DNA of 64,000 nucleotides, from NCBI GenBank assembly GCA_035494735.1, contig DATJGS010000037.1, positions 186,001 to 250,000 on the forward strand, written 5' to 3'. This stretch comes from DATJGS01 sp035494735. Lineage in GTDB: Bacteria; Eisenbacteria; RBG-16-71-46. Positions 8,284 through 18,219 of the stretch are shown here, piece by piece. A program made the translations under genes and the position numbers. The notes under the pieces are model-generated. The model did no database searches, was not told the origin of the DNA, and saw nothing but the letters and a program-made list of their open reading frames with translations. Positions within the stretch are counted from its first letter, which is position 1; each line of letters opens with the position of its first letter.

Positions 8284-9764
8284 ATCCCGCGCTCCTCGTC
8301 ATCGCTGCGTTCCTCGTGCTGTCGTTTGCGCTCGGGCTCCTCGCGCGTCGCGGGCGGACGATGACGCTCGAGCAGTGGAGCGTGGGCGGACGCGGCTTCG
8401 GCGCGGTGTTCGTCTTTCTGCTGATGGCGGGCGAGATCTACACCACGTTCACGTTCCTGGGCGGCAGCGGCTGGGCGTACGGGCGCGGCGCGCCGGCTTT
8501 CTACATCCTGAGCTACGGCGCACTGGCGTTTTCGTTTTCGTATTTCCTGCTGCCCGTGATCTGGCGGTACGGGACCAAGCATCACCTCCACTCGCAGGCC
8601 GACTTCTTCGTGAGCAAGTACAAGAGCCCGGCGCTCGGCGTGATCGTGTCGCTCGTCGGCGTCGCCGCGCTGATTCCGTATCTCGTGCTGCAACTCAAAG
8701 GCCTCGGCATCATCGTGTCCGAGACGTCGAACGGCAGCCTCTCCGTCGCGACCGCGGTGTGGATCAGCGTCGCGGCGCTGGTCGGATACGTCGTGATCTC
8801 GGGCGTGCACGGCTCGGCGTGGACCGCGGTCGTCAAGGACGTGATGATCCTCACGGTTGCGGTCGGGCTCGGCGTCTACCTGCCGCTCCACTACTACGGC
8901 GGCTACGGCGCCATGTTCGAGGCGATCGAACGCGCGAAGCCCGGCTTCCTCTCGTTGCCGGCCAAGGGCATGAGCCCGTCGTGGTTCGTGTCGACGGTGC
9001 TGCTGAGCGCGGTCGGCTTCTACATGTGGCCGCACGCGTTCGGATCGGTGTACACCGCGCGCTCGGAAGAAGTGTTCCGCAAGAATGCCGTCGTCATGCC
9101 GCTGTACCAGCTCGTGCTGCTGTTCGTGTTCTTCGTGGGCTTCGCCGCGATTCTGCAGATGCCGGGGCTCACCGGCGCGCAGGCCGATCTGTCGCTGCTC
9201 CGGATCTCGAAGCTCGCGTTTCCGCCGCTCGTCGTGGGGCTCATCGGCGCGGCCGGGTTGCTCACGGCGCTCGTGCCCGGCTCGATGATCCTGCTGACGG
9301 CGTCGACGATCCTCGCGAAGAACGTGGTCCGACCACTCGCGCCGGCGACGAGCGAGCGCGCCGTCGGCCGACTCGCGCGCGGGCTCGTGCCGGCGGTCGC
9401 GCTCGTCGCGGTGTTCTTCACGCTGCGCGGCGGCGAGGCGATCGTGCCGTTGCTGCTGCTCGGCTACAACCTCGTCACGCAGCTGTTCCCAGCATTGATC
9501 CTCAGCCTGCCGGAGCGGCCGCTGGCCACACGCACCGGCGCGATTGCTGGAATTCTCGCCGGCGAGGCGACGATCGCGTGGGTCTCGCTCTCGGGCACGA
9601 CGCTCGCGAAGCTCTACCCACGCTGGCCGTCCGCGATCACCGACCTCAACGTGGGCATCGTCGCGATGACCGTGAACGTCGTCGTGCTGCTCGCGGTGAG
9701 CGCAACGACGCGAGGGCGCGCGGAGGCAGGGAGTGGCGCGCAGCCGGCGACGGCGACGCGTTGA
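8280..9764 (+). CDS. Sodium:solute symporter (SSS family)
   Basis: 494 residues with about 13 membrane helices over the whole length, as usual for the SSS family (PutP/PanF/ActP relatives). Recognisable parts are the N-terminal WSVGGRGFG and GEIYTTFTFLGGSGWAYGRG (the sodium-site region), then SYFLLPVIWRYG. The family imports organic substrates (amino acids, carboxylates, sugars) with sodium; the substrate cannot be told. It is translated from the ATGA overlap with the DUF3311 gene. A convergent amidohydrolase ends 12 bp beyond the stop. Confidence 0.85.
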   Translation: MNPALLVIAAFLVLSFALGLLARRGRTMTLEQWSVGGRGFGAVFVFLLMAGEIYTTFTFLGGSGWAYGRGAPAFYILSYGALAFSFSYFLLPVIWRYGTKHHLHSQADFFVSKYKSPALGVIVSLVGVAALIPYLVLQLKGLGIIVSETSNGSLSVATAVWISVAALVGYVVISGVHGSAWTAVVKDVMILTVAVGLGVYLPLHYYGGYGAMFEAIERAKPGFLSLPAKGMSPSWFVSTVLLSAVGFYMWPHAFGSVYTARSEEVFRKNAVVMPLYQLVLLFVFFVGFAAILQMPGLTGAQADLSLLRISKLAFPPLVVGLIGAAGLLTALVPGSMILLTASTILAKNVVRPLAPATSERAVGRLARGLVPAVALVAVFFTLRGGEAIVPLLLLGYNLVTQLFPALILSLPERPLATRTGAIAGILAGEATIAWVSLSGTTLAKLYPRWPSAITDLNVGIVAMTVNVVVLLAVSATTRGRAEAGSGAQPATATR

Positions 9765-9776
9765 GCTTGCCCCTCC

Positions 9777-11141
9777 TCAGTTTTTCGCCGCGAGGCGCTC
9801 CGCTTCGGCGAGCAGCCGATCGAGATCAAGTCGGCGGTAGAGCTTCCCACTCTCGATGACCGCCGCGATGCGCTCGCTGTTCTCGATGCGCTCGAGCGGG
9901 TTCGCGTCGAGCAGCACGAGGTCCGCGAGCTTGCCCGCTTCAATGGCGCCCAAGTCGGCCTCGCGATGGAACGCGATCGCGGGATTGAGCGTCGCCGTTT
10001 GCAGCGCCTCGAGCGGCGTGAGTCCGGCGCGCACGAGCGCGGCGAGTTCGTGGTGGAGCAGGAAACCGGGAATGCGCGGACCCGCGGCATCCGTGCCCGC
10101 GACGAGCTTCACGCCGTCCCTGTGCATGCGCGCCGTCACGTCGACGAACGCGTTCATGCGCGCGCGGAACGTCGCGAGGTCCGCGGGCGACACCGGGTTC
10201 TTCTTCGCGTTGTCGGCCCACTCCTTGCGCTGGGACGCCGCGACGTACTTGGAGTGCGGATTGGGCGGCGCGGACGCGTCGAAGATGTCGACAGACTCGA
10301 GTCCGCCCGCGAGCGTGGGGTCGAGCCACGTGCCATTTCGCACGAACGTCGCGAACAGCGTGTCGGGCTGATCCGTCGCGAGCCAGTCGTGGATCGCGCT
10401 CGGCACCTGGTCGGGTGTGAGCTTCGCGGAGAACGTGCCTTCGAACAGCGTCTCCGTGTGCTCGATCATGGTTTGACCCGCGTTCGAGGCCTCCGCCGGC
10501 GTGACTTCCATCGGGATGTGGCCGACGAGTGGGATGTTCAGCTTCTTCGCTTCGTCGATCGCCGCGAAGTACCAGTCGCGCGGCATGCGCCGATGCACCT
10601 TGATCGCGTCCATGCCGAGGGCCGCGAGCAGGCGCACCACGCCGCGCGTCGCCTCCACCGAGCCGGGAACGAATTGGTATTGATTGAACGCCTTGCCATT
10701 CAGGATCGGGCCGACGCGCATGATGTGCGGCCCGACGAGCGAGCCATCCGCGATGCGCGCGCGCCAGCCTTCGATCTGGCTCAGCGTGCCACCGAGATCG
10801 CGCACGTCCGTGATGCCGAGCGCGACGCACAGCGGCAGCGCGGACCCGGTCGTCCAGCAGAGATGGATGTGGCAGTCCCAGAGACCGGGGATCAGATACT
10901 TGCCGCGACCGTCGAGCACGGCGGCGGCCGCGGCGCGCGGCGCGCGCGAAGCGGGCGCGACGGACGCGATGCGATCGCCGCGCACGGTCACGTCACGATC
11001 CGCGAGCACCGCACCCGTGCGCGAGTCGATCACGTTCACGTGAGAGATGACGAGCGGTGGGCTCGCCGGCGGCGCGGCCAGGACGGCGGCGGGCAGCAGA
11101 AAGAGCGCCGCGATCGCGATCACGCTTCGTGGTGGCGTCAT
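9777..11141 (-). CDS. Exported metal-dependent amidohydrolase (imidazolonepropionase/prolidase-like)
   Basis: 454 residues with an N-terminal signal peptide (VIAIAALFLLPAAVLA, cut near residue 22). The amidohydrolase fold shows the metal ligands of the family: HxH at 91-93 (WDCHIHL), GHIPMEV and EHTET for the later His residues, and GTDAAG for the Asp. A Lys in the DAIKVHRR region may be the carbamylated bridging ligand. C-terminal elements ALQTATLNPAIAF and GKLADLVLLDANPLE complete the composite sandwich domain. Exported members often act as peptidases or on cyclic amides. Convergent with the symporter, it might process a compound that the symporter imports (inference). Confidence 0.8.
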   Translation of the reverse strand: MTPPRSVIAIAALFLLPAAVLAAPPASPPLVISHVNVIDSRTGAVLADRDVTVRGDRIASVAPASRAPRAAAAAVLDGRGKYLIPGLWDCHIHLCWTTGSALPLCVALGITDVRDLGGTLSQIEGWRARIADGSLVGPHIMRVGPILNGKAFNQYQFVPGSVEATRGVVRLLAALGMDAIKVHRRMPRDWYFAAIDEAKKLNIPLVGHIPMEVTPAEASNAGQTMIEHTETLFEGTFSAKLTPDQVPSAIHDWLATDQPDTLFATFVRNGTWLDPTLAGGLESVDIFDASAPPNPHSKYVAASQRKEWADNAKKNPVSPADLATFRARMNAFVDVTARMHRDGVKLVAGTDAAGPRIPGFLLHHELAALVRAGLTPLEALQTATLNPAIAFHREADLGAIEAGKLADLVLLDANPLERIENSERIAAVIESGKLYRRLDLDRLLAEAERLAAKN

Positions 11142-11267
11142 GCGCGGACAGGCTACGTCAATGCGGGCGCCGCGCTCCGTGCATTCCGCTGATCGAAGGC
11201 GGACATCGGACGAACGCGTCGCGGCGAGCGCCCGCAGACATTGCCGAATCGACGCGAGCCCCGCGAA

Positions 11268-14200
11268 TCAGTTGACGATGGCCACCCGCGTCACGCGCGC
11301 GTTCGAGCCCTGCGTGAGTCGCACGAGGTAGAGCCCGGCCGGCAGCGCGCGGTCGGAGCGCAGATCGACCGCGTGTCGCCCGGCGCCGAACACGCCCACG
11401 TCGCGTGACGCGACGCGCCTTCCGCTGACGTCGAGCATTTCGAGCTTCGCCGGTCCGTCGGACGGCAGCGTGAACTGGATCGTGACGCTCGGCCCACGCG
11501 CCGGATTCGGGTGCACAGGCTCGAGCGCGAACGCGAGCACGCCACCGTCGCCGACGTCGGTCGTGTTGTTCGGGCCGAGCGCGGCGTACGGACCCTCGTT
11601 GCCGTTGCGGTCCACGGCCGACAGCTTGTAGTAGTTGCCCGCCGCGCCCGCGTCCGCATAGCCGGTGTCGCTCGGCGTCGCGACGAGACTCGCGGGGCCG
11701 GGCACGAAGCCGCTCGAGCTGCCGCGATACACGCGGTAGTACCAGAGATCGGGTTCGGAGTTCGCGCCCCAATGCAGGTGCGTCGCGCCGGCCGCGTACG
11801 CGGCCGTGAACGGCGCCGGCGCCACGGGCGGCAGGTTGTCCACCGAGTAGCCCGAGTCCGCGGGTGAGTCGTAGAACACCGAGGACGTCGCGGTCACCGC
11901 GCGCACGAAGAACACGGTGCGATGCAGTCCGCTGCCGTTCGAGTCGGCGACCGTCGGCACGATCACGTCGTAGGCCGAGTCCGTGAACGCGCTCGTGCTG
12001 CCGACGTAGTCCCAGCCGTCGACGAGCACGCGCGCCGGGCCGGCGGCCGGGCGCCCGCTCGCGAGGTCAACGGCCACGGGCTGCGCGCTCGAAGGCCCGA
12101 GTGCCGGGTTCACCTGGCGGAACACGTCGTAACGCACGATGGGCGAGCTCGAACCCGCGTAGTCGAGAGGGCTGGCGCGGAAGCGCGTGCGCACGACGCG
12201 GCCCTGATCGTTCAGCACGTCCCGAACGAGCGTGATGCGCGGCTGCGCCGTCGACACGACCTTCTCGGTCACGGGCGGCGCGAAACTCGGGAGAAGTTTG
12301 GCGTCGCCGCCGTACACGGCGTTCAGCGACCGGAAGCCGAGCCGCGGCGCGAAAAGCGAGAGCCCGGCGGCGGCGCCAGCGTTCACGTTCGACGTCCCAA
12401 GCAGCGTCTTGCCGTCGAAGAAAGATACGACTCCCGTGGGCGCGCCGGCTCCGGGCGCGAGCACCGAGACGTTCGCGGTCAGTGTCACAGGCGCGTTGAG
12501 CACAGCGGTCAGCGGGCTCGCAGTCAGAGTCGTGCGCGTTTTTTCGAGCGCCAGCCATACCGACGCGGTGCCCGACGTGTAGTTCGTCATCGCAATGTCG
12601 GCAAGGCCGTCTCCATTGAGATCGCCCGCGGCGATACCCTGCGGGTTGGCCCCGCCCGCAATATCGATCTTCAAACCGGCGGAGCCGAGTCCGGTCCCGA
12701 GCAGGAGCGACATCGTGTTCGCGCCGTAGTTCGATGTCACGAGGTCCAGCCGGCCGTCGCCATTGACGTCCGCCATCGCGACGCTGGTCGGGTTCGTCCC
12801 GGTCCCGAGGCTGTAGCCGGTATTGTAGGTCGCCGTGCCACCACCGAGCAGCACCAGGACGGAATTCGCGTTCTGCCCCGCGGTCGCGATCTCAGGCCAG
12901 CCGTCGCCGTTCATGTCCCCGATGGCGAGTGAAGAGGGACCGGCCGGGGCGCTGAAGTCGACCTTCGGCGCGAACGATCCGCCACCGTTGTTGAGGAGAA
13001 CCGAGCCGGTCGCCGAACCGAAGTTCGCGACGATGACGTCGAGCCTGCCGTCGCCGTTCACGTCCGCCATCGCGACCGCGGAGGGGTTCGTCCCGGTCGT
13101 GATGTCGACCCTGCCGCCGAGGCCACCGGCGCCGTCGTTGAACAGGATCGTCACCGTCGTGGTCTGGAAGTCGGCGATCGCGACGTCCGGCTTGCCGTCA
13201 CCGTTCAGGTCCCCGACCGTTACGGCGTTCGGTCCCGCGCCCGTGGCCACGGCCGTCATCGGCGTGAAGGCGCCGGCCCCGTTACCGAGGAGCACCTGAA
13301 CGGTATTCGCGCCGAAGTTCGTGACGACGAGATCCTGGCGGCCGTCGCCGTTCATGTCGCGTATCGCCACGGAGGAAGGGCCGCTGAAGCTGCCCCAGTC
13401 CGTCTTCGGCGAGAAGCCGCCAGAGCCGTTGCCCAACATCACGGACACCGTGCCCGAACTCGTGTTCACGGTGGCGAGGTCGACGTTGCCGTCGCCGTTC
13501 ACGTCGCCCATCGCCACGCCTTCGGGGTGGACGCCTGTCGCGAGGTCCTTCCGCGCGGTGAGGAGGCCAGACCCGACGCCGAACAGCACGGAGACCTGGC
13601 CCGCGTTGCGCACGGCGGCCACGATATCGGCGTGGCCGTCGCCGTTGACGTCGGCGATCGCGACGTCGGCGGGATTGAAGCCGGTGCTGAAGCCGGTCGC
13701 CCCGCTGAAGCCTCCGGTCCCGTTGCCGATGAGCACTTCGATCACGCTGCCCCCGAAACCGGCCGCCGCGATGTCGGGCTTGCCGTCGCCATTCAGGTCG
13801 CCGATGGCGACGGAGTACACCGTCGTGGGCAGGACGGACTGCAGGGAGTAGGTGAAGCCGCCGGTGCCGTTGCCGATCAGGACCGAGACGGAACTGGAGT
13901 TGAAGTCCGCGGTCACGACGTCGAGGACGCCGTCGCCGTTGACGTCGCCGAGCGTCAGCCACCATGGGCCGCCGCCCGTCGAGTAATCCGTATGGAACAG
14001 GAAGCTGCCCGTGTTGTTGCCGAGCAGCACGGAAATCGTGTTCGCACCGAAGTCCGACACGACGAGATCGGGTTTTCCGTCGTTGTTGACGTCGCCCACG
14101 ACCACGTCGCTCGGCTGTGTTCCCACACTGTACGTCGAAGGCGCGCCGAGGCCGCCCGTGCCGTTGCCCAGCATCACGATCACCGTATTGAACGACTCGT

Positions 14201-14693
14201 TCGTCGTCACCACGTCGAGCTTGCCGTCGTTGTTCAGATCGGCGACCGCGAGGCCCGTCGGAAACGCGAACGTTCCGGCCCAAAACGTCGCTCTCGGGGC
14301 AAAGCCGCCGAGTCCGTTCCCGAGCAGCACCGCGATCGAATCTACGTTGCTGTTGGCGACGACGAGATCCGGCCGGCCGTCGCCGTTCATGTCGCCGATG
14401 ACGACGGAAGACGTGTTGCTGTTCGTGGCGGCCGTGGTCAAATCCGTCTTCGGGCCGTAGCCGCCGGCTCCGTCGCCGAGCCATACGGAGACCGTTCCGG
14501 CGTTCGCGTTCGCGGCGAGCAGGTCGAGCTTGCCGTCATTGTTCACGTCGCCCACCGCGACCGACGTCGTCTGGACTCCGGCGGTGAGATCGAGACGCAT
14601 TCCGAGATTGAAGCCCTGGCCGCTCGCCATCGAGGGGACGAGCCCCGCGAGCACGAGCAGGGCGAAGAACGAGACACGCGCGCGAGAGTTCAT
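11268..14693 (-). CDS. Secreted FG-GAP/VCBS 14-repeat propeller protein with Ig-like and FlgD-like C-terminal domains (paralogue B)
   Basis: 1141 residues. A signal peptide (FFALLVLAGLVPSMASG) is followed by 14 repeats of about 50 residues, each with a calcium-loop core D-x-N-x-D-G-x-x-D (GDVNGDGKLDL type). Fourteen repeats fit two seven-bladed propellers. Next comes a Big_3-type Ig domain (PTGVVSFFDGKTLLG ... LNAVYGGDAKL), a fibronectin-like region and a C-terminal FlgD/Por-type module (LEMLDVSGRRVASRDVG, LPAGLYLVRL). It is a surface or secreted binding protein with unknown ligand. Its ATG lies nine bases after the stop of the paralogue upstream; the AGGGGGAT ribosome site overlaps that stop, so both are in one operon. 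Confidence 0.85.
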   Translation of the reverse strand: MNSRARVSFFALLVLAGLVPSMASGQGFNLGMRLDLTAGVQTTSVAVGDVNNDGKLDLLAANANAGTVSVWLGDGAGGYGPKTDLTTAATNSNTSSVVIGDMNGDGRPDLVVANSNVDSIAVLLGNGLGGFAPRATFWAGTFAFPTGLAVADLNNDGKLDVVTTNESFNTVIVMLGNGTGGLGAPSTYSVGTQPSDVVVGDVNNDGKPDLVVSDFGANTISVLLGNNTGSFLFHTDYSTGGGPWWLTLGDVNGDGVLDVVTADFNSSSVSVLIGNGTGGFTYSLQSVLPTTVYSVAIGDLNGDGKPDIAAAGFGGSVIEVLIGNGTGGFSGATGFSTGFNPADVAIADVNGDGHADIVAAVRNAGQVSVLFGVGSGLLTARKDLATGVHPEGVAMGDVNGDGNVDLATVNTSSGTVSVMLGNGSGGFSPKTDWGSFSGPSSVAIRDMNGDGRQDLVVTNFGANTVQVLLGNGAGAFTPMTAVATGAGPNAVTVGDLNGDGKPDVAIADFQTTTVTILFNDGAGGLGGRVDITTGTNPSAVAMADVNGDGRLDVIVANFGSATGSVLLNNGGGSFAPKVDFSAPAGPSSLAIGDMNGDGWPEIATAGQNANSVLVLLGGGTATYNTGYSLGTGTNPTSVAMADVNGDGRLDLVTSNYGANTMSLLLGTGLGSAGLKIDIAGGANPQGIAAGDLNGDGLADIAMTNYTSGTASVWLALEKTRTTLTASPLTAVLNAPVTLTANVSVLAPGAGAPTGVVSFFDGKTLLGTSNVNAGAAAGLSLFAPRLGFRSLNAVYGGDAKLLPSFAPPVTEKVVSTAQPRITLVRDVLNDQGRVVRTRFRASPLDYAGSSSPIVRYDVFRQVNPALGPSSAQPVAVDLASGRPAAGPARVLVDGWDYVGSTSAFTDSAYDVIVPTVADSNGSGLHRTVFFVRAVTATSSVFYDSPADSGYSVDNLPPVAPAPFTAAYAAGATHLHWGANSEPDLWYYRVYRGSSSGFVPGPASLVATPSDTGYADAGAAGNYYKLSAVDRNGNEGPYAALGPNNTTDVGDGGVLAFALEPVHPNPARGPSVTIQFTLPSDGPAKLEMLDVSGRRVASRDVGVFGAGRHAVDLRSDRALPAGLYLVRLTQGSNARVTRVAIVN

Positions 14694-14702
14694 GGCATCC
14701 CC

Positions 14703-17700
14703 CTAGTTCAACACCGTCGCGCGTGTCACGCGCACGTGTCCGCTCTGTTCCAGTCGCACGAGGTACAGGCCGGGCGCCAGGCGGCGGCCGCTCGCGAGAT
14801 CCACTCGATGTCGGCCGGCCCCGAGCGCGCCCACGTCGCGTGTCGTGACGCGCCGCCCGCTCACGTCGAGCAACTCGAGCCGCGCGGGCTCGGCGCTCGG
14901 GAGCACGAACTCGACGCTCAGGAGTCCGCGCGGGGCTGGATTCGGCCGCACCGCGGCGAGCGCGAACGCGAGGTCGCCGGGCGCGGTGCCGGCCACGTCT
15001 CCGGCACCGGCGATCGCGAAGCCGCTCTCGTTGTCGTTCCGGTCCACGGCCGAGAGTTTGTAATACGCGCCGGACACGCCCGCGTCGTCGTAGTCGGTGT
15101 CGGACAACGTCGCGACCAGGCTCGAGCTGCCCGGCGTGAAATCGGCGGAGCTGCCGCGGTACAACTTGTAGGCCTGGAAGTCGCTCTCGGTGTTCGCGCC
15201 CCAGTGCAGTTGCGTTCCGCCCGGCGCCGGAACGGCCGAGAACGGCGCGGGCGGCGCCGGCGGAAGATTGTCGACCGAATGCGCGGCAAACGTGCCGCTG
15301 TCGAAGAACGGAGTCGGCGTCGCCGTCGAGGCCCGGACGAAGAACAGCTCGTTGTTGAGCGCGACGCTGTTCGAGTCGGCGAGCGTCGGCACGACGAGCT
15401 CGTACGCGGAGTCGCCGTATGCGGGCAACGAGCCGACGTTGTCCCAGCCGTCCGCCATCACGCCGGCGGGTGTCGCAGCGTGCGCGGTCGCGTCGCTCGC
15501 TTCGTCTGGACGCGCGGGGCCGTTCGGGGCGAACGCGACCTGGCGGAAGACGTCGTACTTCACGATCGTCGTCGGCGAACTGGGGAAGTCGTATCCGCTG
15601 GCGCGGAATCTGAGCCGCAGCTGGCGGCCCTGATCGTTCGGGACGTCTTTGAGGATCGTGATCGTCGGACTCGCGGACGTGACGACGCGCTCCGCGAGGA
15701 CGGAAGACGTGCTGCCGAGCAGCTTCGAATCGCCGACGTAGACCGCGCTCAGCGGACGATTGCCCACGTTCGCCACAGGCAAGGAGAGCAAGCCGACGCC
15801 GCCCGTGAGCGACGAGCTTCCGAGCAGCGTGTTGCCGTCGAAGAAGCGGACCGTGCCGGTCGGCGAGCCGGAACCGGGAGGGGGAACCGAAACGTTCGCG
15901 GTGAGCGTGACGAGTGATCCCAGCGCGGCGGGGTTCGCGCTCGAGGTGAGCGCCGTGCGCGTCAGCTCCTGGGCCAGAAGGACCGAGACGCCTCCGCCGC
16001 TCACGTTCGCGGTGACGAGATCGGGCCGGCTATCGCCGTTCACGTCCGCCACGCTGACGATGCGCGGGGCTGCGCCCACGGGATAGTCCGTGTTCGCGCC
16101 GAAGCCGCCCGCGCCATTGCCGAGCAGGACCGACGCCGTGTTCGCGCCGTAGTTCGCGGTCGCGAGATCGGGCCGGCCATCGCCGTTGAAGTCGCCGATC
16201 GCCACCGAGTAGCAGAGATTCCCGGTCGTGATGTCGGTCTTCGCGGCGAATCCTCCGGAACCGTTGCCCAACAGCAGCGAAAGCGTGTTCGTCGAGTTCG
16301 ACACGACGAGGTCGAGCTTGCCGTCGCCGTTCAGATCGCCGATGGCCACGGTGAGCGGCGAAGATCCGGTGGCGTAGTCGGTGCGTGTGGGGAATCCGCC
16401 CGAGCCGTTGTTGAGGAACACGGAGACGGTGTTCACGGCTTGATTCGCGGTTGCCATGTCCGGAAAACCGTCGCCGTTCAGATCGGCGATGGCGATGGAG
16501 CCGGGCGTGGCCCCGATTGCGGTGGCGTAATCGGTCTTCGCGGCGAACGCGCCGAGTCCGTTCCCGAGAAATACGGACACCGCGCTGCCGTAATAGTCCG
16601 CGACCTCGAGGTCCGGGTGGCCGTCGCCATTGACGTCGGCGATCGACACGTGGATCGGATTTGTGGACGTGATGTAGTCGGTGCGCGGCAGGAAGCCGCC
16701 GGCGCCGTTGTTCAGCAGAACGGAGACGGTGTTCGAGTTTCCATTCGCCACGGCAAGGTCGGGCTTGCCGTCGCTGTTCACGTCCCCGATCGCGACGCAC
16801 TGCGGCGCGAAGCCGACCGCATAGTCGGTCTTCGCTCCGAAGCCGCCAGCGCCGTTGCCGATCAGCACGGACACCGTGGTCGAGCCGTAGTTCGCGACCG
16901 CCAGGTCCGGCTTGCCGTCGCCATTGACGTCGCCGATCGCGGCGAAGTTCGGGGACGTGCCGGTCGGGATATCGGTCCTCGGCGCGAATTCGCCTGCGCC
17001 GTTGCCGAACAGCAGCGAAAGCGTATTCGACGACGTGTTGAAGTTCGCGACCGCGATGTCGACCTTGCTGTCGCTATTCAGGTCGCCGAGCGCGAGCGAA
17101 AACGGCTGCGTGCCGACGGCGAAGTCGACTTTTGGATTCAGGAAGCCGGTCCCGTCGCCGAGCAGCACGGAAATGCTGTTCGCGTTCTGGTTGATCGTCG
17201 CCACGTCGGCTTTGCCATCGCCGTTCACGTCGCCGATCACGGCTTGCACCGGGCCGAGCCCAGTCGCGAAGTCGGAGTGGACGCCGAATGCGCCGGCGCC
17301 GGTGCCGAGGAGCACCGAGACCAAGTTGGAGCTGTTCGACACGACGAGGTCGGCCTTGCCGTCGTTGTTGAGGTCGCCGATCGAGACCGCGCTCGGGTTG
17401 CCGCCCGTCGTGAAGTCGGTCCTGGCCACGAATCCGCCGGCGCCGTTCGCGAGGAAGACCGAAACGAAGCCCGAGTTCAAGCACGACACCGCCATGTCCG
17501 GCCGGCCGTCGTTGTTCAGGTCGCCGACCGCGACCGAGTAGGGCTGGAAGCCCACGGTGTAGTCGACCTTCGGCGCGAAGCCGCCGGTCCCGTTGCCGAG
17601 GAACACCGAGACCGAGGCCGCGCCGGCGTTCGTGACCGCCAGGTCGGGTTTGCCGTCCCCGTTCAGATCGCCGATCGCGACCGACGCCGGGCTCGTCCCG

Positions 17701-18101
17701 GTCGTGAAGTCCGTCTTCGGGCCGAAGCCCCCGGCCCCGTCGCCCAGGAGAACCGAGACTTTGCCAGCGCTCTGATTCGCGACCGCGAGGTCCAGCTTGC
17801 CATCGCCATTGAGATCGCCGACGGCGACCGAGTACGCAAAGGATCCCGTGGGGTAGTCGATCCTCGTGCCGAAGCTGCCGAGCCCGTTGCCAAGCCGAAT
17901 CGAGACGGAGCCGGAGGCGTTCGTGTTCACGAGGTCCGGCTTGCCGTCGCCGTTCACGTCGGCCATCGTGACAAACGTCGGATTGCCGGTGTTCGGCAGG
18001 TCCGCGCGCACCCCGAGCGTGAAGGCCTGAGCCGCGGCCAGCGCGGGCCACGCGAGGGCCACGCCCACCAAGGCGGCGAGTGGAAACGGGTTCGTGCGCA
18101 T
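14703..18101 (-). CDS. Secreted FG-GAP/VCBS 14-repeat propeller protein with Ig-like and FlgD-like C-terminal domains (paralogue A)
   Basis: First gene of a tandem pair with identical architecture: signal peptide (FPLAALVGVALAWPALAAAQA), 14 FG-GAP repeats with D-x-N-x-D-G-x-x-D loops (two are degenerate: LNSDSKVD and VNGDSRPD), a Big_3-type domain (GSPTGTVRFFDGNTLLGSS), a region with DVPNDQGRQLRLRFRAS also found in paralogue B, and the FlgD-like tail (LELLDVSGRRVTTRDVGALG). The ATG at 18101 is preferred over one at 18143 because AGGGGGA stands just before it and the signal peptide then begins the protein. It probably arose with its neighbour by duplication. Repeats make this DNA prone to misassembly and recombination. 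Confidence 0.85.
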   Translation of the reverse strand: MRTNPFPLAALVGVALAWPALAAAQAFTLGVRADLPNTGNPTFVTMADVNGDGKPDLVNTNASGSVSIRLGNGLGSFGTRIDYPTGSFAYSVAVGDLNGDGKLDLAVANQSAGKVSVLLGDGAGGFGPKTDFTTGTSPASVAIGDLNGDGKPDLAVTNAGAASVSVFLGNGTGGFAPKVDYTVGFQPYSVAVGDLNNDGRPDMAVSCLNSGFVSVFLANGAGGFVARTDFTTGGNPSAVSIGDLNNDGKADLVVSNSSNLVSVLLGTGAGAFGVHSDFATGLGPVQAVIGDVNGDGKADVATINQNANSISVLLGDGTGFLNPKVDFAVGTQPFSLALGDLNSDSKVDIAVANFNTSSNTLSLLFGNGAGEFAPRTDIPTGTSPNFAAIGDVNGDGKPDLAVANYGSTTVSVLIGNGAGGFGAKTDYAVGFAPQCVAIGDVNSDGKPDLAVANGNSNTVSVLLNNGAGGFLPRTDYITSTNPIHVSIADVNGDGHPDLEVADYYGSAVSVFLGNGLGAFAAKTDYATAIGATPGSIAIADLNGDGFPDMATANQAVNTVSVFLNNGSGGFPTRTDYATGSSPLTVAIGDLNGDGKLDLVVSNSTNTLSLLLGNGSGGFAAKTDITTGNLCYSVAIGDFNGDGRPDLATANYGANTASVLLGNGAGGFGANTDYPVGAAPRIVSVADVNGDSRPDLVTANVSGGGVSVLLAQELTRTALTSSANPAALGSLVTLTANVSVPPPGSGSPTGTVRFFDGNTLLGSSSLTGGVGLLSLPVANVGNRPLSAVYVGDSKLLGSTSSVLAERVVTSASPTITILKDVPNDQGRQLRLRFRASGYDFPSSPTTIVKYDVFRQVAFAPNGPARPDEASDATAHAATPAGVMADGWDNVGSLPAYGDSAYELVVPTLADSNSVALNNELFFVRASTATPTPFFDSGTFAAHSVDNLPPAPPAPFSAVPAPGGTQLHWGANTESDFQAYKLYRGSSADFTPGSSSLVATLSDTDYDDAGVSGAYYKLSAVDRNDNESGFAIAGAGDVAGTAPGDLAFALAAVRPNPAPRGLLSVEFVLPSAEPARLELLDVSGRRVTTRDVGALGAGRHRVDLASGRRLAPGLYLVRLEQSGHVRVTRATVLN

Positions 18102-18186
18102 GGATCCCCCTGCGAAGTCGGGACGGACGGGTTCAGCCGTCATTTCCCTACGATCGAAGCGGGGATTCCGAACAGGGCGCGTGGGG

Positions 18187-18192
18187 TATCAT
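18187..18192 (+). promoter_or_regulatory. Candidate -10 element (TATCAT) for the secreted repeat protein
   Basis: GGTATCATTG stands in the divergent spacer 28 bp before the ATG at 18220. The same hexamer TATCAT precedes the SPFH gene (33288). No good -35 is visible at 17 bp. Confidence 0.3.
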
Positions 18193-18219
18193 TGCGGCCC
18201 TTACGTCAGGAGTCGGGTC

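Noticed and set aside
11268..18101. CRISPR-like or tandem-repeat array
   Set aside because: The periodic similarity is about 150 bp, lies in frame, and encodes FG-GAP repeats; there are no short identical repeats with unique spacers.
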